From positions 21,655-85,654 of the forward strand of contig JALHMY010000033.1 of NCBI GenBank assembly GCA_022843805.1: a stretch of 64,000 bases of DNA. The letters are read 5' to 3'. Below the pieces are notes generated by a model. The model was not told where the DNA came from and did not search any database. It worked only from the letters and a program-made list of their open reading frames with translations. The position numbers were made by a program, and so were the translations under genes. The DNA is from Fuerstiella sp. (GTDB lineage Bacteria > Planctomycetota > Planctomycetia > Planctomycetales > Planctomycetaceae). This document shows, piece after piece, positions 16,119 to 24,678 of this stretch (positions are counted from its first letter, which is position 1; each line of letters starts with the position of its first letter).

Positions 16119-18356
16119 ATGCAGTTGCTGCGACACACCGCAAATCGTGCCATTGTGAACTGCCGATCCGCGAACGTGCGATCGGCGTCCGCAGACGAAA
16201 AGGCCATGACGATCGAGGCAGTTCTGAGCACCGAGCAAGCGGTCCGCATGTTCGATTATCGCCGCTGGGAACCATTCGACGAGATTCTTTTGGCGTCCGG
16301 TCGCGTCGAGTCCTCACACATCCCATTGCTCGACAGCCACTGCACGGAAACGATCAACCGGGTTCTCGGACATCTCGAAGAGATTCGCACCGAATCGAGT
16401 GGCGACGTCTCCGATACGGTCGGCAAGCTGATGTTCGACCAGGATGACGAGGCCGCTGTTCGCGCATTCCGAAAGTACCGCGGCGGTCATGCTCGCGACG
16501 TCTCTGTGGGCTATGAGGTACTGAGCCACACGATCGTCGAGCCAGGGGAATCCGTCACGATCGGCGAGCGGACATTCACGGCGGGTCCCAAAATCCGTTT
16601 ACGAGTAGCCAGTAAGTGGCGCCTAGACGAATTATCGCTCGTTCCGCGCGGTGCGGACAGCGGAGCAAAAACCCGGTCTGACGGCGTGGCGTCCATTCAG
16701 ATTTCTCTGGATGAACTCGATACGCTGCTCGCCAAACGAAGCAACGAAACTTCCGCCGGAATGGTTCCGGAGGACGATACGACGACTGGCCCGGCGGCTT
16801 CTGGTACCGAACCCGGTATGGAACTGCAGGGCGACAATCAGAGGAGCGCTGCCATGAGTGGCACAAAATTGACCGATGCCGTGACTGGCGGCAACACGGA
16901 AACCGAGACCCGCGCCAATCAGGACGAACTGTTGCGACGCGGTGCCGAATTTGAAGCAAAACGCCGGAAGGACATTCGGGCGATTGCGGAAGGAATTACC
17001 GAATCCGTTGTGACGGCATGTTTGGATGACATCACGATCACCGTGGATCAGGCCCGGGCGAAATTCCTGGAAGATATCCAAACACAGCGCAAGACTCCGG
17101 TCATCGGGGCGGATGCACCGAACGTGATTCCGAGCGGCAATCGCCGGGAACGCGACGTGAACACCCAGAGCCTGGCGTGTGCACTGGCCTCAAGGCTGGG
17201 TGCCGACATGGAGAAGGTCGGACATCGGATTCTTTTGGATCCGATCACCGGCGAAATGCGATTCGAGAAGCCTGGATATAAAGGCCGCGAGGAAGTTCGG
17301 AAGGAACTCGAACGCAATATGGAGCGTGCCGACAAGTTCCGGGATATTCACTCCGTGGATCTGTGCCGGGAAGCACTGCAGATCGCACAAGTCGAAGTGC
17401 CGATGGGACGGCGAGAGCTGGTGACCCGAGCATTTTCGACCCCGACTGTGAGCACGATTTACAGCACTGCCAGCGGGGCGCTGTTGGTGAGTCAGCTGGG
17501 CGACATGCTGGATTCGACGCAGGGCTGGACCGCCGAAGTGGAAGCGAAGTCGTTCAAGCCGCAGGAACTGCACCGCATCGAGGGCGGCGGTCTCAAGCGC
17601 CGTGCACGCGGCAAAGAAGCCGACCACGCGAATTTCGCCGATACGATGGAAGTTTACCGGGTTTACGACTTCGCCCGGCAGTTGATCATCGATCGTCAGG
17701 ACGCAATCGATGATGAGCTGGGTGCATGGCGAACCGCAATGGATCACTTCGCCTTGGCAATTCTGAGTCTGCGACCGGATGTCGTGTATGCGTTGCTGCT
17801 GTCGAACCCGACACTGGCGACGGATAACGTGGCATTGTTCCACGCGGCAACCCACTTGAATCTGTACCCGTCGGCAACACCGCTGAACGCAGCAAATCTG
17901 CAGACAGCACTGTCTGCCCTGGCGAGTCAAAAAGGTGAAGGCGGGTTGAATCTCAACCTGCGTGATGCCGCCGTAATTGTTCCGGAGCCGTATAGCTTCA
18001 CCGCGGATCAGCTGGCGAACTCGGCAGAAGTTCGGGAAGCCGCAGCAGCCAATGGTACGAACAACCCGCTGAAGAGACGCGGTTTGCTGGTGCAGTCGGA
18101 CAGCCGCATCAACACCGGGTTCACGGATCCGGTTACCGATACGGCCGTCGCAGCTGCTGCCACCACATGGTTTGTTGCCGCGAAGAATGGCCGATATGGC
18201 GTTCACGTGGGAACGCTGCAGGGCACGAACGGCATGCCCACACTGTCGAGCACTGTGCTGAACAGCCAAGGCAAATACGGTATTGCGATCGATGTGCAAC
18301 ACACCATCGGTGCCGGCGTCGCCGGGTTCCAGGGACTTGTGAAGGCTGTCGGATAA
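16119..18356 (+). CDS. Prohead protease-major capsid fusion protein
   Basis: A 745-residue polyprotein. Residues 1-185 match HK97-type (S78) prohead proteases: IPLLDSH (catalytic His74), ARDVSVGYEV (catalytic Ser129) and LDELSLVPRGAD (169-180). A ~110-residue charged linker (scaffold/delta-domain-like, 185-300) leads to an HK97-fold coat protein from about residue 310 to 745, ending VDVQHTIGAGVAGFQGLVKA. Fusions of protease, scaffold and coat are known in Mu-like and some lambda-like phages. Self-cleavage in the linker would release mature coat. No separate capsid gene exists nearby, which supports the fusion. Confidence 0.88.
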   Translation: MQLLRHTANRAIVNCRSANVRSASADEKAMTIEAVLSTEQAVRMFDYRRWEPFDEILLASGRVESSHIPLLDSHCTETINRVLGHLEEIRTESSGDVSDTVGKLMFDQDDEAAVRAFRKYRGGHARDVSVGYEVLSHTIVEPGESVTIGERTFTAGPKIRLRVASKWRLDELSLVPRGADSGAKTRSDGVASIQISLDELDTLLAKRSNETSAGMVPEDDTTTGPAASGTEPGMELQGDNQRSAAMSGTKLTDAVTGGNTETETRANQDELLRRGAEFEAKRRKDIRAIAEGITESVVTACLDDITITVDQARAKFLEDIQTQRKTPVIGADAPNVIPSGNRRERDVNTQSLACALASRLGADMEKVGHRILLDPITGEMRFEKPGYKGREEVRKELERNMERADKFRDIHSVDLCREALQIAQVEVPMGRRELVTRAFSTPTVSTIYSTASGALLVSQLGDMLDSTQGWTAEVEAKSFKPQELHRIEGGGLKRRARGKEADHANFADTMEVYRVYDFARQLIIDRQDAIDDELGAWRTAMDHFALAILSLRPDVVYALLLSNPTLATDNVALFHAATHLNLYPSATPLNAANLQTALSALASQKGEGGLNLNLRDAAVIVPEPYSFTADQLANSAEVREAAAANGTNNPLKRRGLLVQSDSRINTGFTDPVTDTAVAAAATTWFVAAKNGRYGVHVGTLQGTNGMPTLSSTVLNSQGKYGIAIDVQHTIGAGVAGFQGLVKAVG

Positions 18357-18400
18357 TCGACAGCGTGTTTTGAATAAACGGGATCCACACCCCCAGTGTG

Positions 18401-18455
18401 AGGGGCGAAGAGAGCCAGGATGCAAGCCGTCTGAAGTTGTCTCGCCCCTGCTTTT
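18401..18455 (+). terminator. Weak terminator-like inverted repeat after the capsid gene
   Basis: AGGGGCGA (18401-18408) pairs with TCGCCCCT (18442-18449) across a 33-nt loop and is followed by GCTTTT. It lies in the 113-nt gap between the capsid gene and the next small gene and might partially attenuate transcription after the coat gene. Confidence 0.3.
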
Positions 18456-18469
18456 GAGGAATCGGAAAT

Positions 18470-18727
18470 ATGAAAACCCATGTACTCACCCAGGACGTCA
18501 CCATTCCGGATATCGGTCGGTGTCAGGCTGGAGATGCAATCGACGAGCAGGACACGCACGCGTCGACGTGGCAGTGGCTGCAGCAGAACCGCATGCTGAA
18601 AAGCATGGAGGAAATCGAACAGGAAGCGGATGCCGCAACATCGGAAAGTATGACAGACGGTGAATCTGTCGAAAACGCGGCGGTGAAGCCGACTGCAAAA
18701 ACAAAAAAGAACGCGGCGCCAGAGTAG
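18470..18727 (+). CDS. Small hypothetical head-module protein
   Basis: An 85-residue protein. The N-terminal half (MKTHVLTQDVTIPDIGRCQA, then STWQWLQQNRML) looks folded; the C-terminal half is a low-complexity acidic then Ala/Lys-rich tail. The position between capsid and decoration genes is typical of small FI-like packaging or head accessory proteins. No family recognised. Confidence 0.6.
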   Translation: MKTHVLTQDVTIPDIGRCQAGDAIDEQDTHASTWQWLQQNRMLKSMEEIEQEADAATSESMTDGESVENAAVKPTAKTKKNAAPE

Positions 18728-18800
18728 GCGACGGCAAAACTGACTGACAATCCTCCTGTTGAGACCATCGTCCTGCAGGAATCTGAAATGGAGAAAGATC

Positions 18801-19148
18801 ATGGCACGATTACTCAACACCGATGACACGGTATTGAAAACAGTCCCCGGCGCCGAAACGTGGAATGCTGGTGATCTGCGACTCACCGACTGTGGCCGTG
18901 TCGGCATCAAAGTCGGCGGTGTTCCTGCGGTGGCCGGAGAGAAGGCGTCGTTACGAATCCGCGGATTTATTGAGGCGCCTGCCGGTGCAAACCTTTCGGC
19001 AGGTGCCGTCGTTGCGGCTCACATCGCGAATCAGAATATCGTCGCACAGGGTGCCGGCGGATCGACTGTTGCCGGAATTCTGCTGCACACGGTCACAAGC
19101 GGTCAGATGGCAATCGTGGATTTGAACGCGCAAGACCTTATTGTCTGA
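18801..19148 (+). CDS. Putative capsid decoration/cement protein
   Basis: A 115-residue protein from ATG 18801, with GGAGAAAG in the ribosome-binding position. It is beta- and Gly/Ala-rich (LRLTDCGRVGIKVGGVPAVA, then GEKASLRIRGFIE and ASGAVVAAHIAN-type strands ending ILLHTVTSGQMAIVDLN), as in the trimeric capsid-cement proteins encoded just after phage coat genes. The assignment rests on size, composition and position. Confidence 0.5.
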   Translation: MARLLNTDDTVLKTVPGAETWNAGDLRLTDCGRVGIKVGGVPAVAGEKASLRIRGFIEAPAGANLSAGAVVAAHIANQNIVAQGAGGSTVAGILLHTVTSGQMAIVDLNAQDLIV

Positions 19149-19179
19149 TTCTGCGTGAAGTGTCAGAGGGATTACCGTC

Positions 19180-19623
19180 ATGCAACAGCCGTCCGATTAC
19201 CCATCCTACATGGATTCGAATCGCAGTTACGGCTGGATGCATGATGTGGCCCGCACGACGATCGTGCCGACCTGTATGCAGGCCATGGGTGAGCCGGTCG
19301 CACTGCATGTGCAGTGGCCACCGGCGAGCACATCGGAAAGTCCGGTTGTCGTTCCCGGACTGATCCGAGTGCAAGAAGAAGACAGCCGAACGTACGGTCA
19401 GAGTGTCGTGCTGCGGGCGGACGTGTTTCTGGAAAAGTCTGCTCGTGAGATGCCGCCGGACATTGAACGATTCCTGGCAGCCGTATTGAGACTCTCGTTT
19501 CGCGGGCATCACTTCACCCTGGTGACGGTGAGCCCGCCGACCCCTGACGGACTGATCAAGATCACAGCCGAAAACGTTCTCCGAACCGTGACGAATTCAC
19601 CCAAACTGAACTCCCGCAGGTAA
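19180..19623 (+). CDS. Head-tail joining protein, putative
   Basis: A 147-residue protein. It has a central stretch of beta strands and a helix MPPDIERFLAAVLRLSFRG, followed by HHFTLVTVSPPTPDGLIKIT. It lies where head completion/adaptor proteins are encoded (after decoration, before tail terminator), 3 nt ahead of the next gene. No recognisable family motif. Confidence 0.45.
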   Translation: MQQPSDYPSYMDSNRSYGWMHDVARTTIVPTCMQAMGEPVALHVQWPPASTSESPVVVPGLIRVQEEDSRTYGQSVVLRADVFLEKSAREMPPDIERFLAAVLRLSFRGHHFTLVTVSPPTPDGLIKITAENVLRTVTNSPKLNSRR

Positions 19624-19626
19624 ACC

Positions 19627-20160
19627 ATGCCGTTGCAGCAACACATCGCGAAACCGTTAGAGCATCTGCGAATGATGCTCTCGGAAAGCGTTACGTTTCA
19701 GCAGCTGATGGGAGCGGCGAATTCAGACGAAGCTTTGGAGAAGATCTTCTACGGGTACGCAGAAGGTCAGAACTATTCGCACGAAACCGGAGCAAAGGCG
19801 CCAAAGAAGTACCCGCGGGCGATCGTGGCAACGGAAGACGTGGATTCGGGAAGGTCTGGGACATCGAGCTGGAACACCAGTTTTCAGATGAGCCTGCTGC
19901 TGGAAGTCACAACCCTGGAAGCCGATGCGGATGAATCGGCATCGGGACGATACTTCGCCTTTCTGAATCGCGTCGAAGGCGTGGTGGACGATCTGCGAGA
20001 AGCGGCGTCCGATCTCATGAAACTGAATCTCACACGAATCAGCACCGTGGTTCCACCGATGCTGATCGATCCGACCGAAAGTGAGAACGCCGCAGACTTT
20101 GTTGAACTCGGCATTAACGAACTCTGGCTTGTTCACCTTCTGATCGAAGCGGGGGGCTGA
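19627..20160 (+). CDS. Putative tail terminator/completion protein
   Basis: A 177-residue protein with alternating strands and helices. FQMSLLLEVTTLEADADESA and a C-terminal strand NELWLVHLLIEAGG recall phage tail completion proteins (gpU-like), which cap the tail tube under the head. The spacing to neighbours is 2-3 nt, so the operon is tight. The role is inferred from gene order. Confidence 0.45.
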   Translation: MPLQQHIAKPLEHLRMMLSESVTFQQLMGAANSDEALEKIFYGYAEGQNYSHETGAKAPKKYPRAIVATEDVDSGRSGTSSWNTSFQMSLLLEVTTLEADADESASGRYFAFLNRVEGVVDDLREAASDLMKLNLTRISTVVPPMLIDPTESENAADFVELGINELWLVHLLIEAGG

Positions 20161-20162
20161 CG

Positions 20163-20654
20163 ATGCTGGAGTTTCAATCGGTGGTGCAAAGCACACTGCT
20201 GACAAAACGCTCGATCGAGCAGATCAGCAGAATCGCGGGTCGGCTCACAATGCTGGAGCATCGGAACCGGTTTCCCGGCCACTTTGTCCCGACAGCCGTG
20301 ACAAAGTACGGGTACGCGAAGAGATCGAAGAAATACATGATCCGAAAAGCCCGGAGACAGGGACATCAAAATCCGCTGGTGTTCACGGGCGGATTGCGAA
20401 CCGCAATCATGGCGAACGCCAAAGTGACTGCCACGAAGGATCGAGCAACACTGCGAACCAAAGGAAACACGGGGCATCAACTGCAGCCGCAGTACCGGAA
20501 AGAACTCGAAGCCATCACGACGGATGAGCATCGTCAAATGGTTGATCTGTACGAACGGACGTTCGTCGTTTTGGCCAGCAGCGGCAAATTCAAAAAACGA
20601 GCATCGCGCGATTCGTCTGGACGATTCGTGCGAAGTTCGGAACCACAAGGATAA
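20163..20654 (+). CDS. HK97 gp10-like tail component
   Basis: A 163-residue basic protein with LRTAIMANAKVTATKDRATL and PQYRKELEAITTDEHRQMVD. The pattern of an N-terminal helix, basic core (KRSKKYMIRKARRQG) and a 'G.Lr.si' strand resembles the minor tail/neck proteins of the HK97 gp10 group encoded before the tail tube. Only moderate confidence without alignment. Confidence 0.5.
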   Translation: MLEFQSVVQSTLLTKRSIEQISRIAGRLTMLEHRNRFPGHFVPTAVTKYGYAKRSKKYMIRKARRQGHQNPLVFTGGLRTAIMANAKVTATKDRATLRTKGNTGHQLQPQYRKELEAITTDEHRQMVDLYERTFVVLASSGKFKKRASRDSSGRFVRSSEPQG

Positions 20655-20666
20655 GGATCCACGCAA

Positions 20667-21557
20667 ATGGCGTTTTCACCGTTCGATATTAGTCTTCCAG
20701 GTCCGATCACGGTCGGGCAAATCAAGAGCCTGACGCATTCGACAAACGCCCAGGTACAACCGGGATTCGGCTCGGGCGAAGTCAGCCCGGCAGCAATGTT
20801 TCAGGGCGACAGCCCGCACAGCAGTCAGTTCCAGACGACGCAGCTTGCCACGTTGCTGGGAATCGGGACAAACACATTTCTGAATAACGGCGTGTGGTAC
20901 GGTGCGGCAAATTGCCTTGTGCCGTTCCGAAAGCGGATGAGCGGTGGCCGATACGAAAGTGGCGCCAATCATGTTGCCATGCAGTCGGGACGAACACTAC
21001 TGACTCCGGGTTCGCTATCAGCCCAGGGTTCTGCGGCCGCAACGCTGGATGTCACGATTCAGTATGCGAGCAGCGACGGCTTCCTTTCGCCGATCACGGG
21101 GTTGACGGCGCAGTCGCTCAGCGCGGCAGTCTTCACCGGCGAATACCAGCTCGCCCGGGCAAAGATCAACGGTGTCGCCGTTCCGGAATTGACAGGCATT
21201 GCGGTCAATCCGGGCATCACGGTCGTGGAACAGCGGGTTGACGGCGGGCCGTTCGCAAAGAACTTTTTCATTACGCAGGTTTTGCCCACGATCGATCTCA
21301 CGACGGAGGACATCGAGGCAGCCATTTCGGTGATCAATGCCGCGGGAATCGGGACCGGCGTCGAAATCTTTTTGGCGAAGAAATTGAATGGTGCCATAAC
21401 GGAAGATTTCGCGAATACCGTGCACATCAAGATTTCCGGGGCGAACGGACTGCGTCAGGCCACACAGTTCGGCGGTCAGGGGGAAGCGATCTCGTCCGGG
21501 ACGATTCGCGTGAATCCATTTTCGCTCGTAACAGCGGTCGGTGTCGAGATTACGTAA
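20667..21557 (+). CDS. Putative major tail (tube) protein
   Basis: A 296-residue protein rich in Gly, Ser, Thr and Ala with predicted beta structure. It lies directly before the chaperone-position gene and the tape measure gene. It carries no contractile-sheath signature and no sheath-sized gene is adjacent, supporting a non-contractile tail. The length fits tube proteins. ATG 20667 is preceded by AAGGAT. Confidence 0.55.
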   Translation: MAFSPFDISLPGPITVGQIKSLTHSTNAQVQPGFGSGEVSPAAMFQGDSPHSSQFQTTQLATLLGIGTNTFLNNGVWYGAANCLVPFRKRMSGGRYESGANHVAMQSGRTLLTPGSLSAQGSAAATLDVTIQYASSDGFLSPITGLTAQSLSAAVFTGEYQLARAKINGVAVPELTGIAVNPGITVVEQRVDGGPFAKNFFITQVLPTIDLTTEDIEAAISVINAAGIGTGVEIFLAKKLNGAITEDFANTVHIKISGANGLRQATQFGGQGEAISSGTIRVNPFSLVTAVGVEIT

Positions 21558-21590
21558 GCAGCAAAATGCAGGGGTGACTGGGGACTTCTG

Positions 21591-22274
21591 ATGCGACCAT
21601 TGTTCTTTGTTCCAATCTCCGGACAGCCGACCGATTCCCCGGAAACGCTGTTCCGGAAAGTGGGTTTACCATTTCCCGCAGTCGGCATCGACAGTATCCG
21701 AACGCAGGGCCCGGACGGTCAGACCGGAATTCTGTTTGCGTGGCTGGACCCGAAGAACAATCAGCTGCGATACAGCAGCAAGGAGCAGTTCTGGATTCCG
21801 GCGGTCGCACAGGACGGAATGACGGCGGGACGTTACTGGGTTGGGATGTGGTCAGACAGTCCGCCGACGGAACGAGATCTTCGGAGGCCGGACCATCGTC
21901 GTGGCAATCTGGTGCGACTCGGCAACAACGAACGATGGCTGATCACCACACCCGAAACCCTCGAACGATACGCAGTGCCACAACCAGACGGCACTTTGCA
22001 ATGGGTGGTGGATGAGCAGTTCAACTGGCTGGTGACCGAACTCGAACACCGGAAGGCAGCGGGGATTGTCCGAAAGGACACAGACGGCAAAGAAGTGCTT
22101 TCGGTTCTGTGGGATGACGAAAACGATTTCTGGTTCCTCTGTCGCCTGCTGGCGGTCAATTACCGCATTACGCCGGAACTGGTCGGACATCTGCGCCTGT
22201 TTTCGAATTCGGCGATTCGGGAAATCACGGCGGCACTGATGGGGCTGGTGTTGCTCAGCAATGAGGAGGCATAG
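21591..22274 (+). CDS. Tail protein in the tail-assembly-chaperone position
   Basis: A 227-residue protein. The first half is beta-rich (SKEQFWIPAVAQDGMTAGRY, then WVGMWSD). The C-terminal half is helical (FWFLCRLLAVNYRITPELVG, then IREITAALMGLVLL), as in tail assembly chaperones that bind the tape measure. No slippery frameshift site was looked for beyond the gene end, and none is obvious. The stop is 2 nt from the tape measure start. Confidence 0.45.
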   Translation: MRPLFFVPISGQPTDSPETLFRKVGLPFPAVGIDSIRTQGPDGQTGILFAWLDPKNNQLRYSSKEQFWIPAVAQDGMTAGRYWVGMWSDSPPTERDLRRPDHRRGNLVRLGNNERWLITTPETLERYAVPQPDGTLQWVVDEQFNWLVTELEHRKAAGIVRKDTDGKEVLSVLWDDENDFWFLCRLLAVNYRITPELVGHLRLFSNSAIREITAALMGLVLLSNEEA

Positions 22275-22276
22275 CC

Positions 22277-24040
22277 ATGTCGGAAGTGCGCGTGGACCTG
22301 GTGACCAATCCGGGGCAGTCTGTGCAGGCGATCGGTTCGCTGGAGAGCAAGGTGGACGAGCTGGCGAAGAGCCATGCGCAGATGAATCGCGAATCACAAC
22401 GGGCGGTTAAGCTGACGGCGGGAAGTTATGCAGCGCTTGAAAAGGAACTGAAGGAAAATCAGAAGGCCCTGCGAAACCTGCAAATCGGCAGTAAGGAATT
22501 TACTGACCAAAAGGCCAAGGTTGATGCCCTGGCAGAATCGCTTGGAAAAGCAAAGAAGCAGGTGGAAGGGACTGCAGGCGCTGGAAGGGGGATTGCGAGC
22601 CAGCTCGGAAGTAAGCTGGAGGACTTTGGCGAGGCCATGGGAGGTGTGGGGGCAATCATCGACGGTGTGACTGGACTGTTGAAGCTTGTTCATTCCGAAC
22701 TGATGGAAGCGAACCGGCGGGACAGCGAGAGTAACCAGGTCGTGAAGACCCGAGAAGAAGCCATTGCCTCAATGGTCACCAACGCCGGCGGTGAATTGAC
22801 GGATCAGGTTGTGGCACGTGCCGAAGAGGTCGGATCCATTACCGGTGCGGACGTCGATAAACTGATTGGCGTGGCGTCGTCAGTCGCGTCGGCCGGCGTC
22901 ACCGATGTGAATGAGATTGTGGACATTTCGGCGAATGCCCTGCGATCACAGGGCGGGAATCAGGCGAACGCTCAGGCGATTGCGGGAGCGGCGATTGACC
23001 TGGGAAACACGCTCAAGATCTCGGTGAAGGACGCATTCGGCGTGCTCTTTCAAACGTCGGGCGTCGGTCGTCCGGAAGACATTGCACAGCTGGGAACGGC
23101 TGCTGTGCGTGCAACGGCTGCGTTGACGAATGCGGGCGTGGGTGCCGAAAAGGCAACCGAAATGTTTGCGGCTACCACCTTGCTGACCGGGGATACTACG
23201 GGCAGTATGTCGGTGTCGGTGGCAAACGATCTGACCAGTGCATTCCGGAAGCTGCAACAGGAAGGTGTACCGAAGTCGATCGAAGTCGCCGGCAAACAAA
23301 TCCCGGTGAATCTCTCGCAGGAAATCAAGAAATCACTAACAGCACCGGGACAGACATTGTCCGGTGTTCTGGAAATGGCGTCGCAATCCGACGAAGTCCG
23401 GAAGATGTTCACTGGGATGTTGCCGAATACCGACAACGTCGCCTTCACACGCCAGATTGTGGCCGGAGACGAGACATTCACGGACAAGCTGAAGCAGGCT
23501 GCCGACATGATCGACTTGGCCACCGCGGGCGCCCGAGGTGTGCAGCAGGTCGGTGACGTCGAAGGGCGACGGGTTGTGAGTGTCGCCAGTGAGATGGTTG
23601 ATGCGCAGCTGAAAAAGAGCGCGAACAATCAGGCGGCGGCATTGCGGGCCGAAGCACGTGACGCGTTTGATGCCGTGCTGGACCGAACAAATATCTATGG
23701 CCTCGATGCGTCGAGAGACTTTCTGTTGCGACGTGAAGCCGAAGTCCGTGAACAAATTGGCGGCGGTACAGCATCGGGGCGTGCGTCCCTTTTGCGGAGG
23801 TCGATCGAGCAAGGCGATTTTACGGGGCAAGATGCCATCACGGCGGCACAGATCTCTCAGCTTTTGGAGTCGATGCAACGGCTGATCGACAAAGCGGAAG
23901 CCGGTCAGTTGTCGCCGAGAGAAGCCGCTGCTGAGCAGGAGAAGATGCGAGAGCAAATGAAGCAATGGGAAATCACCGTGAAACCGGAGATGCGACCGGT
24001 CGAAGCGCAGGTTCCCGCAGCGAAACTGAACGAGGGTTAA
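22277..24040 (+). CDS. Tape measure protein
   Basis: A 587-residue protein. The N-terminal ~130 residues are coiled coil (SLESKVDELAKSHAQMNRES, then ALEKELKENQKALRNLQ). A hydrophobic Gly-rich segment follows (AMGGVGAIIDGVTGLLKLVH, residues ~117-136). Then come long Ala-rich helices (NALRSQGGNQANAQAIAGAA; GTAAVRATAALTNAGVGAEK) typical of tape measure cores, and a C-terminal charged helix. At about 0.15 nm per residue a tail near 90 nm is expected, a short one. It lies between tail tube and tip genes. Confidence 0.75.
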   Translation: MSEVRVDLVTNPGQSVQAIGSLESKVDELAKSHAQMNRESQRAVKLTAGSYAALEKELKENQKALRNLQIGSKEFTDQKAKVDALAESLGKAKKQVEGTAGAGRGIASQLGSKLEDFGEAMGGVGAIIDGVTGLLKLVHSELMEANRRDSESNQVVKTREEAIASMVTNAGGELTDQVVARAEEVGSITGADVDKLIGVASSVASAGVTDVNEIVDISANALRSQGGNQANAQAIAGAAIDLGNTLKISVKDAFGVLFQTSGVGRPEDIAQLGTAAVRATAALTNAGVGAEKATEMFAATTLLTGDTTGSMSVSVANDLTSAFRKLQQEGVPKSIEVAGKQIPVNLSQEIKKSLTAPGQTLSGVLEMASQSDEVRKMFTGMLPNTDNVAFTRQIVAGDETFTDKLKQAADMIDLATAGARGVQQVGDVEGRRVVSVASEMVDAQLKKSANNQAAALRAEARDAFDAVLDRTNIYGLDASRDFLLRREAEVREQIGGGTASGRASLLRRSIEQGDFTGQDAITAAQISQLLESMQRLIDKAEAGQLSPREAAAEQEKMREQMKQWEITVKPEMRPVEAQVPAAKLNEG

Positions 24041-24044
24041 GGAC

Positions 24045-24440
24045 ATGGGTATCTCGCTCGCCAGTTATGCGTACGGCAATCCGTTGCACGGAGCGATCCG
24101 CGATGTGCCGTACGAGCAGACGATTTCACCGCAGACGTTCTTCGGGCTTGCCGGCGCCTATGTGCTGATCGGACAGCCCACCACTCGGATGCTCACGCTG
24201 GATGCAACGTATGCCGGCTATTCGACCGAAGCCCTGTTGCGTGAGGCAGTGGCCGATTTGACGGAACATCAGGGAGACGCGGGCGATCTGACGGTGAATG
24301 CAATCGTATGGCCGAACTCGGTGTTTGTGGCGTTCGAACCGTCTGAAGCACCATTTCGGGATTTGATCAGTGGGACGTGGGTTCAACGGGGGCAGCTGCG
24401 GTGGCTGCAATCGAAGGTTGTTTTGCCGGATCCGCCGTAA
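24045..24440 (+). CDS. Small tail protein of unknown function
   Basis: A 131-residue protein, starting 4 nt after the tape measure stop. It is beta-rich with a DVPYEQTISPQTFFGLAGAY segment and a C-terminal WVQRGQLRWLQSKVVLPDPP. This is the position of distal-tail or tail-tip assembly proteins. No family motif recognised. Confidence 0.55.
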   Translation: MGISLASYAYGNPLHGAIRDVPYEQTISPQTFFGLAGAYVLIGQPTTRMLTLDATYAGYSTEALLREAVADLTEHQGDAGDLTVNAIVWPNSVFVAFEPSEAPFRDLISGTWVQRGQLRWLQSKVVLPDPP

Positions 24441-24457
24441 ACAGAAAGGTGGGGAAG

Positions 24458-24652
24458 ATGAGTGAAAAGCTGACGTACGAACAATTCCGGGAGCATCAGC
24501 AGGCGATGCGGCGGATTCCGCAGGACGTTCGGGGAAAGATTCTCGACACGCTCGATCAATTCCCTGAAGCCGCGTATCGGAATCTCTATCCGCAGGACGT
24601 CGTCGAGACAGTGCCGGAAATTACACCGGAATCGCCACCGTCAGGGGAATGA
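24458..24652 (+). CDS. Small tail-module protein
   Basis: A 64-residue protein from ATG 24458 with an excellent GGTGGGGAAG ribosome-binding region. The first 45 residues are helical (KLTYEQFREHQQAMRRIPQD) and the tail is Pro/Glu-rich. Not recognised. Confidence 0.6.
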   Translation: MSEKLTYEQFREHQQAMRRIPQDVRGKILDTLDQFPEAAYRNLYPQDVVETVPEITPESPPSGE

Positions 24653-24678
24653 TCTGTACGGAGTGAGAGAGAAAACCG

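Noticed and set aside
17190..18425. 411-codon frame on the minus strand
   Set aside because: Antisense to the capsid region of the fusion gene; the product is rich in Arg, His and Cys as expected of a shadow frame.
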